Under the pieces are notes generated by a model. It had not been told where the DNA came from and made no database searches. It saw nothing but the letters and a program-made list of their open reading frames with translations. A stretch of DNA of 52,068 nt from Bacteroidales bacterium (GTDB lineage: Bacteria > Bacteroidota > Bacteroidia > Bacteroidales > UBA932), in the NCBI GenBank assembly GCA_017450165.1, contig JAFSWO010000079.1, positions 1-52,068 on the forward strand, given 5' to 3'. The position numbers and the translations under genes are program-made. Below, piece by piece: positions 49,986 through 52,068 of this stretch (positions are counted from its first letter, which is position 1; each line of letters opens with the position of its first letter).

Positions 49986-51019
49986 AACCTTCGATTCTAC
50001 TAATCTACACCGGAGGCACCATCGGAATGAAACAGGATCCCGAAACCGGTCACCTCAAACCCTTCGATTTCGCGCAAATCTCCGAGGAGGTGCCGGAACT
50101 GGCCAAGTTTGGTTACCATATCGAATCGCTCTCGTTCAGCCCCATCATCGATTCTTCCGACGTGCGTCCGGAGTTCTGGGTAAAGCTGGCGGAGATCATC
50201 CGTGACCAATACGACCGGTTCGACGGATTCGTGGTGCTGCACGGCACCGACACGATGGCCTACTCGGCTTCCGCGCTGAGCTTCATGCTGGAGAACCTGG
50301 AGAAGCCGGTCATCTTTACCGGCAGCCAGCTCCCGATCGGAATGCTGCGTACCGACGGCCGTGAGAACCTCATCTCCGCCATCGAGATTGCATCGGCCAA
50401 GGCCGCGGATGGTCACGCTCGTGTTCCCGAAGTCTGTATCTGCTTTGACAGCAAGCTCTTCCGCGGCAACCGTACGGCCAAGCTCAATGCCGAGGATTTC
50501 GGCGCTTTCTCCAGCCCGAATCTGCCGCCGCTGGCCGACGCCGGCATCCACATCCGGTTTGACGACGCCCTGATCCACCGCCCCGCACAGTGGGGCCGTC
50601 CGCTGAAACTCCACACCTCGCTGGGCGCAGACGTGGCCATCCTGAAGATCTTCCCGGGCATGAGCCGGGCCTACGTGCGCGCCGTTCTCTCCGCCGAAGG
50701 TTTGCGCGCCGTGGTGCTGGAAACCTACGGTTCGGGCAATGCGCCTTCACTCGACTGGTTCCTCGCCGAACTGAAGGCCGCCTCTCAATGCGGCATCATC
50801 CTGGTCAACGTGACCCAGTGTCCGGCCGGCAGCGTGGACATGGATGCCTATGCCAATGGCGCCATTCTCAAGGATGTAGGTGTGATCAGCTGCCACGACA
50901 TGACCTCCGAGGCCGCCCTCACCAAACTGGCCGTCCTGCTGGGAGAATCCACCGACAACGAAGTTGTAAAACTTCGGATGCTTGAAAATTTAAGCGGAGA
51001 AATTTCAGTTGAACGATAG
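49982..51019 (+). CDS. ansA: Type I L-asparaginase
   Basis: Encodes 345 residues. YTGGTIGM (catalytic Thr13) and VVLHGTDTMAYSASALSFML (second catalytic Thr in TDT) are the two active-site blocks; VIFTGSQLPIG and NVTQCPAGSVDM are further family marks. There is no signal peptide, so it is the cytoplasmic type I enzyme that hydrolyses asparagine to aspartate and ammonia. The start overlaps tatD (ATGA), so translation is coupled. A weak hairpin follows the gene. Confidence 0.95.
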   Translation: MKPSILLIYTGGTIGMKQDPETGHLKPFDFAQISEEVPELAKFGYHIESLSFSPIIDSSDVRPEFWVKLAEIIRDQYDRFDGFVVLHGTDTMAYSASALSFMLENLEKPVIFTGSQLPIGMLRTDGRENLISAIEIASAKAADGHARVPEVCICFDSKLFRGNRTAKLNAEDFGAFSSPNLPPLADAGIHIRFDDALIHRPAQWGRPLKLHTSLGADVAILKIFPGMSRAYVRAVLSAEGLRAVVLETYGSGNAPSLDWFLAELKAASQCGIILVNVTQCPAGSVDMDAYANGAILKDVGVISCHDMTSEAALTKLAVLLGESTDNEVVKLRMLENLSGEISVER

Positions 51020-51056
51020 TTTTTCAGATTTTTTGTTGTAAATTGCGAATTATTTC

Positions 51057-51078
51057 GAGCCCAAAGGCTCCTGATTTT
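51057..51078 (+). terminator. Weak terminator candidate behind ansA
   Basis: GAGCC (51057-51061) pairs with GGCTC (51066-51070) across CAAA, and TTTT follows after four more bases (51075-51078). The short stem and offset T-run make it uncertain. The rest of the 108-base gap to the next gene is AT-rich, with no convincing promoter. Confidence 0.35.
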
Positions 51079-51127
51079 GATTATAACTAAATAAATCATT
51101 GTTTAATAACTAATTACAAAAACACCT

Positions 51128-51946
51128 ATGAAAAAATTTTTCATGTTTTTGGCAGTGGTTGGCGTAATGTCAATTTCTGCTCAGTTCCAGGCTAACGCAC
51201 AGGAAACGCAGCCGGATCCTGCTGCTACCGAACAAGTAGCTCCGGCCGACGAAACCGTCGCTCCCGCTGACGAAGAGGTCGTCGACCCGTTTGCAGCCGG
51301 CAAGAGCGATCAGCCTCTCCACCAGCAGCTGAAGAAACTCTTCATCGACGGTGGTGCAGCTTTCATGTCGCTGGTTTTGTTGTGCCTTATCCTCGGTCTG
51401 GCAATCGCAATTGAAAGAATCATCACCCTGAGCCTTGCGCAGATCAACACCAAGAGCTTCGGCGAGAAGATCGAAGAAAAGATCAAAGCCGGTGACTACG
51501 ACGGTGCACTCGACGTCTGCCGCAATACCCGCGGTCCTGTCGCTAGCATCTACTACCAGGGTCTGCTTCGCGTGAAAGAGGGTCAGGACATCGAAAACAT
51601 TGAAAAATCCATCATCTCCTACGGTTCCGTCCAGATGGGTGCTCTCCAGAACGGTATGACCTGGATCTCTCTCTTCATCGGTATCGCTCCGCAGTTGGGA
51701 TTTATGGGAACCGTCCTCGGTCTGATCGAGGCCTTCAACGCTATCGAGGTTGCAGGTGATATCAGCCCGGCACTGGTGGCAGGCGGTATGAAGGTCGCCC
51801 TCATCACCACCGTCGGTGGTCTCGTCGTAGCAATTATTCTCCAGCTGTTCTACAACTACCTCATCCAGAAGATTGATTCCATCGTCGTCGATATGGAGAA
51901 CGCTTCCATCGACCTCGTTGACACCCTCGTCAAATACAGAAAATAA
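51128..51946 (+). CDS. MotA/TolQ/ExbB-family proton channel protein
   Basis: Encodes 272 residues. A signal-like N-terminal helix (MKKFFMFLAVVGVMSIS, ending ANAQ) and an acidic Ala/Pro/Glu-rich stretch (to about residue 60) precede the ExbB core with three membrane helices (near 75-97, 175-200 and 215-240). GMTWISLFIGIAPQLGFMGTVLGLIEAFNAIE and MKVALITTVGGLVVAIILQLFYNYL are the conserved proton-channel helices. ExbB pairs with ExbD to energise TonB; the extra N-terminal acidic segment is found in Bacteroidota ExbB proteins. The next gene starts 13 bases downstream, as expected for an exbB-exbD operon. Confidence 0.92.
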   Translation: MKKFFMFLAVVGVMSISAQFQANAQETQPDPAATEQVAPADETVAPADEEVVDPFAAGKSDQPLHQQLKKLFIDGGAAFMSLVLLCLILGLAIAIERIITLSLAQINTKSFGEKIEEKIKAGDYDGALDVCRNTRGPVASIYYQGLLRVKEGQDIENIEKSIISYGSVQMGALQNGMTWISLFIGIAPQLGFMGTVLGLIEAFNAIEVAGDISPALVAGGMKVALITTVGGLVVAIILQLFYNYLIQKIDSIVVDMENASIDLVDTLVKYRK

Positions 51947-51958
51947 TTTCCAGGGCTT

Positions 51959-52068
51959 ATGAAAAAAATGAAAATCGTTGAGATTGCACTCCTCGTCGTC
52001 TCAGTTATCGTATTCATCATCGCCTTCGTCGGTATCAAGAATATCGACTCCCCGATGCTGAATGTGTA
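51959..52068 (+). CDS. Small membrane protein, partial (cut by window end)
   Basis: An ATG at 51959 opens a frame that runs off the window: KKMKIVEIALLVVSVIVFIIAFVGIKNIDSPML. It has one membrane helix (about residues 8-26). Its place directly behind the exbB gene suggests a component of a TonB/Tol energising system, but the visible part does not show the ExbD signature, so it may be an extra small gene between exbB and exbD. Function is not assigned. Confidence 0.6.
   Translation, partial: MKKMKIVEIALLVVSVIVFIIAFVGIKNIDSPMLNV

Overview
The window is a gene-dense 52 kb chromosomal segment, almost certainly from a strictly anaerobic member of the Bacteroidales (phylum Bacteroidota). Four things point there. 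Many genes are preceded by the Bacteroidota -7 promoter element TAnnTTTG, sometimes with a TTG or TTTG about 19-20 bases upstream. Shine-Dalgarno sequences are mostly absent. The families are typical of the group: DUF4783, DUF3078, paired SusD-unrelated surface lipoproteins with DUF285/BspA-like repeats, a TonB-dependent receptor with a carboxypeptidase-like N-terminal domain, a two-gene 5'-nucleotidase, and an archaeal-type ProRS. HydE and an NfnAB-like transhydrogenase suggest fermentative, ferredoxin-based metabolism. The base composition is rich in G+C, so long antisense open frames are frequent and were ignored. The genus cannot be fixed from the sequence.

Layout. 1-6.7 kb: the tail of a sigma-54 response regulator, der, a very large NtrY-like histidine kinase with rlmH, then DUF4783 and SIMPL proteins. 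6.7-15.6 kb: a long same-strand run that starts at a divergent promoter. It encodes a NatAB-like ABC exporter, the two halves of a 5'-nucleotidase, a duplicated-domain lipoprotein, PspC, LemA, a DUF2207 protein, a membrane-anchored LytTR regulator and a metallo-beta-lactamase-fold hydrolase. 15.6-19.3 kb: YegP, a FeoA-FeoB fusion with its small Cys-rich partner, and a PAP2 phosphatase. 19.3-25 kb: a glutamine-amidotransferase-like/PPC protein, gamma carbonic anhydrase, an FMN-binding lipoprotein, a TSUP permease, a small lipoprotein, a YqaA-type membrane protein, HydE, a DUF3784 protein and a Cys-rich CWC protein.

25.0-25.3 kb holds an initiator tRNA (fMet) with its own promoter. Directly behind it lies a striking 133-base multi-branched palindromic element containing a terminator-like hairpin. 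25.3-32 kb: thymidine kinase, rsmI, a helix-hairpin-helix protein, two paralogous surface lipoproteins with an unannotated 44-residue peptide gene between them, and a small Cys-ladder lipoprotein. 32-38.2 kb (minus strand): a probable operon TonB receptor - HMA metal-binding protein - NfnA - NfnB - hisS. 38.2-43.9 kb: sppA facing the proS - DUF3078 - tilS operon. 43.9-46.8 kb: an extremely low-complexity Tyr/Trp/His-rich then Ser/Gly-rich lipoprotein and a FadL-like porin. 46.8-51 kb: queA, dprA (its start codon buried in a terminator-like hairpin), tatD and ansA. The window ends in an ExbB-type proton channel gene and the start of the next gene.

No insertion sequence, integrase, phage gene or CRISPR array was seen. 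The most unusual items are the palindromic element behind tRNA-fMet, the PspC/LemA/DUF2207/LytTR cluster, the lipoprotein-peptide-lipoprotein group, the low-complexity lipoprotein at 43.9 kb, and the hairpin over the dprA start.
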